NCBI RefSeq assembly: GCF_001422815.1 | Contig: NZ_LMMP01000003.1 | Span: 317,612 to 381,611, forward strand | From: Methylobacterium sp. Leaf91 | Lineage (GTDB): Bacteria > Pseudomonadota > Alphaproteobacteria > Rhizobiales > Beijerinckiaceae | Direction of reading: 5' to 3' | Length of the DNA stretch: 64,000 bases | The notes under the pieces: generated by a model | Databases searched by the model: none | What the model was told of the DNA's origin: nothing | Seen by the model: only the letters and a program-made list of their open reading frames with translations | Position numbers and translations under genes: made by a program | In this document: in pieces, positions 63,230 to 64,000 of the stretch | Layout of the letters: each line of letters starts with the position of its first letter | Position numbering within the stretch: position 1 is the stretch's first letter

Positions 63230-63256
63230 CTATTGTCTCAGACTTCGTGCGACCGA

Positions 63257-64000
63257 TTAGTTCGGCAGCGAGAAGACGGTCAGCTGACCACCGAGGTTGG
63301 TGTAGTTCGAGAGGGCAGCGTAACCACCCACCGCGCCGAGACCGGCGTTCGGGTCGGTCAGGCCGGCCGCGAGGCCGATGCCGGCCCAGCCACCGACACC
63401 CGACAGGATGCCGACGAACTGCTTGCCCTTGTGCTGGTAGGTCATCACGTTGCCGATGATGCCCGACGGGGTCTTGAACTTGTAGAGTTCCTTGCCGGTC
63501 TTGGAGTCAACGGCCTTCAGGTAACCCTCGAGGGTACCGTAGAACACGATGTCGCCAGCGGTGGCGAGGGCGCCCGACCACACCGAGAACTGCTCCTGGT
63601 TCGACCACTTGATCTTACCAGCCACGCCGTCCCAGGCGATGAAGTTACCCATGCCGCCGTGGCTGTTGGGGGCCGGGTACATGGCCAGCGTCGCGCCGAC
63701 ATAGGGCTGACCCGGGGTGTAGGAGACCCGGAACGGCTCGTAGTCCATGCAGACGTGGTTGGTGGGCACGTAGAACAGGTTGGTCTTCGGCGAGAACGCA
63801 GCAGGCTGCTGGTCCTTGGTGCCGAGGGCCGCGGGGCAGATACCCTTGGAGTTGGTATCTTCGCCGTTCTGCTCGGTGGAGTACTTGGCCTGGACCAGGG
63901 GGCGACCGTAGGTCTTGGAGCCCTTGTCCATGTCGACCTTGGAAGCCCAGTTCACCACCGGATCGAACTTCTCGGCGACCAGGAGCTCGCCGGTGGCGCG
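63257..64000 (-). CDS. xoxF: lanthanide-dependent methanol dehydrogenase XoxF, C-terminal part (5' end outside window)
   Basis: 248 C-terminal residues of a PQQ-dependent eight-bladed propeller enzyme; the frame is open through the right edge. Visible blades include [60 protein letters not shown] and [19 protein letters not shown] with the family's Trp-docking pattern. The lanthanide-binding extra Asp and the vicinal disulfide lie upstream, outside the window. It is called XoxF rather than MxaF because xoxG and xoxJ follow and no mxaI small-subunit gene is present. Confidence 0.93.
   Translation of the reverse strand, partial: RATGELLVAEKFDPVVNWASKVDMDKGSKTYGRPLVQAKYSTEQNGEDTNSKGICPAALGTKDQQPAAFSPKTNLFYVPTNHVCMDYEPFRVSYTPGQPYVGATLAMYPAPNSHGGMGNFIAWDGVAGKIKWSNQEQFSVWSGALATAGDIVFYGTLEGYLKAVDSKTGKELYKFKTPSGIIGNVMTYQHKGKQFVGILSGVGGWAGIGLAAGLTDPNAGLGAVGGYAALSNYTNLGGQLTVFSLPN

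Overview
The window is high-GC DNA from an alphaproteobacterial methylotroph, most likely a Methylobacterium (Rhizobiales). The diagnosis rests on three things: a lanthanide-type methanol dehydrogenase set (xoxF-xoxG-xoxJ), a complete pqqABC/DE cluster with the fused pqqCD gene typical of Methylobacterium, and an eight-gene block matching in order and content the lut (lanthanide utilization and transport) cluster of Methylorubrum extorquens. Gene density is high, with many 4-base start/stop overlaps. I saw no tRNA, rRNA, CRISPR array, insertion sequence or prophage.

Layout. 1-12 kb: housekeeping and accessory genes (partial metallo-hydrolase, SGNH hydrolase, a two-gene heavy-metal RND efflux pump, AlkA-type glycosylase, EamA exporter, VOC protein, a LuxR regulator without a LuxI in the window, DUF488, GH25 lysozyme, hemolysin-III). 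12-14.5 kb: heme A synthase and small membrane or secreted proteins. 14.6-27.3 kb: an exopolysaccharide region (polysaccharide deacetylase, BcsL-like acetyltransferase, Wzc-like chain-length protein with a degenerate kinase domain, Wza-like export lipoprotein, GT4 glycosyltransferase, ExoY-type initiating transferase), interrupted by two RTX calcium-binding genes in AT-rich surroundings, one with a decayed 5' half.

28-36.4 kb (minus strand): lutH (TonB receptor), lutG, lutF/lutE (ABC-2 transporter), lutD, lutC (cupredoxin-like), lutB (beta-propeller), lutA (binding protein). 36.7-42.4 kb (plus strand, divergent): DUF3280-like protein, MfnB, an amino-acid-kinase-fold protein, a DHPS-like DUF6513 protein, DUF447, an MxaD-like SRPBCC protein and a YVTN propeller. 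This operon joins C1-cofactor (methylofuran or methanopterin analogue) synthesis to periplasmic methanol-oxidation accessories.

42.7-51.7 kb: dprA, plsY, an inactive-type dihydroorotase with pyrB, a cytochrome b/molybdopterin oxidoreductase pair, and topA. 52-59.1 kb: a two-component system (mxbD/mxbM position) leading into pqqA, pqqB, pqqCD, pqqE and two small secreted proteins. 59.3-61 kb: folP-folB-folK. 61-64 kb (minus strand): an L,D-transpeptidase, then xoxJ, xoxG and the 3' part of xoxF, which runs off the right edge.

Together the right two-thirds encode a lanthanide-dependent methanol oxidation module: LutH/LutA-G bring in or handle the metal, Pqq proteins make the quinone cofactor, XoxF oxidizes methanol in the periplasm, XoxG takes the electrons, and the Mfn-type genes supply cofactors for downstream formaldehyde/formate metabolism. 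Small high-GC palindromic elements of at least three families are scattered between genes.
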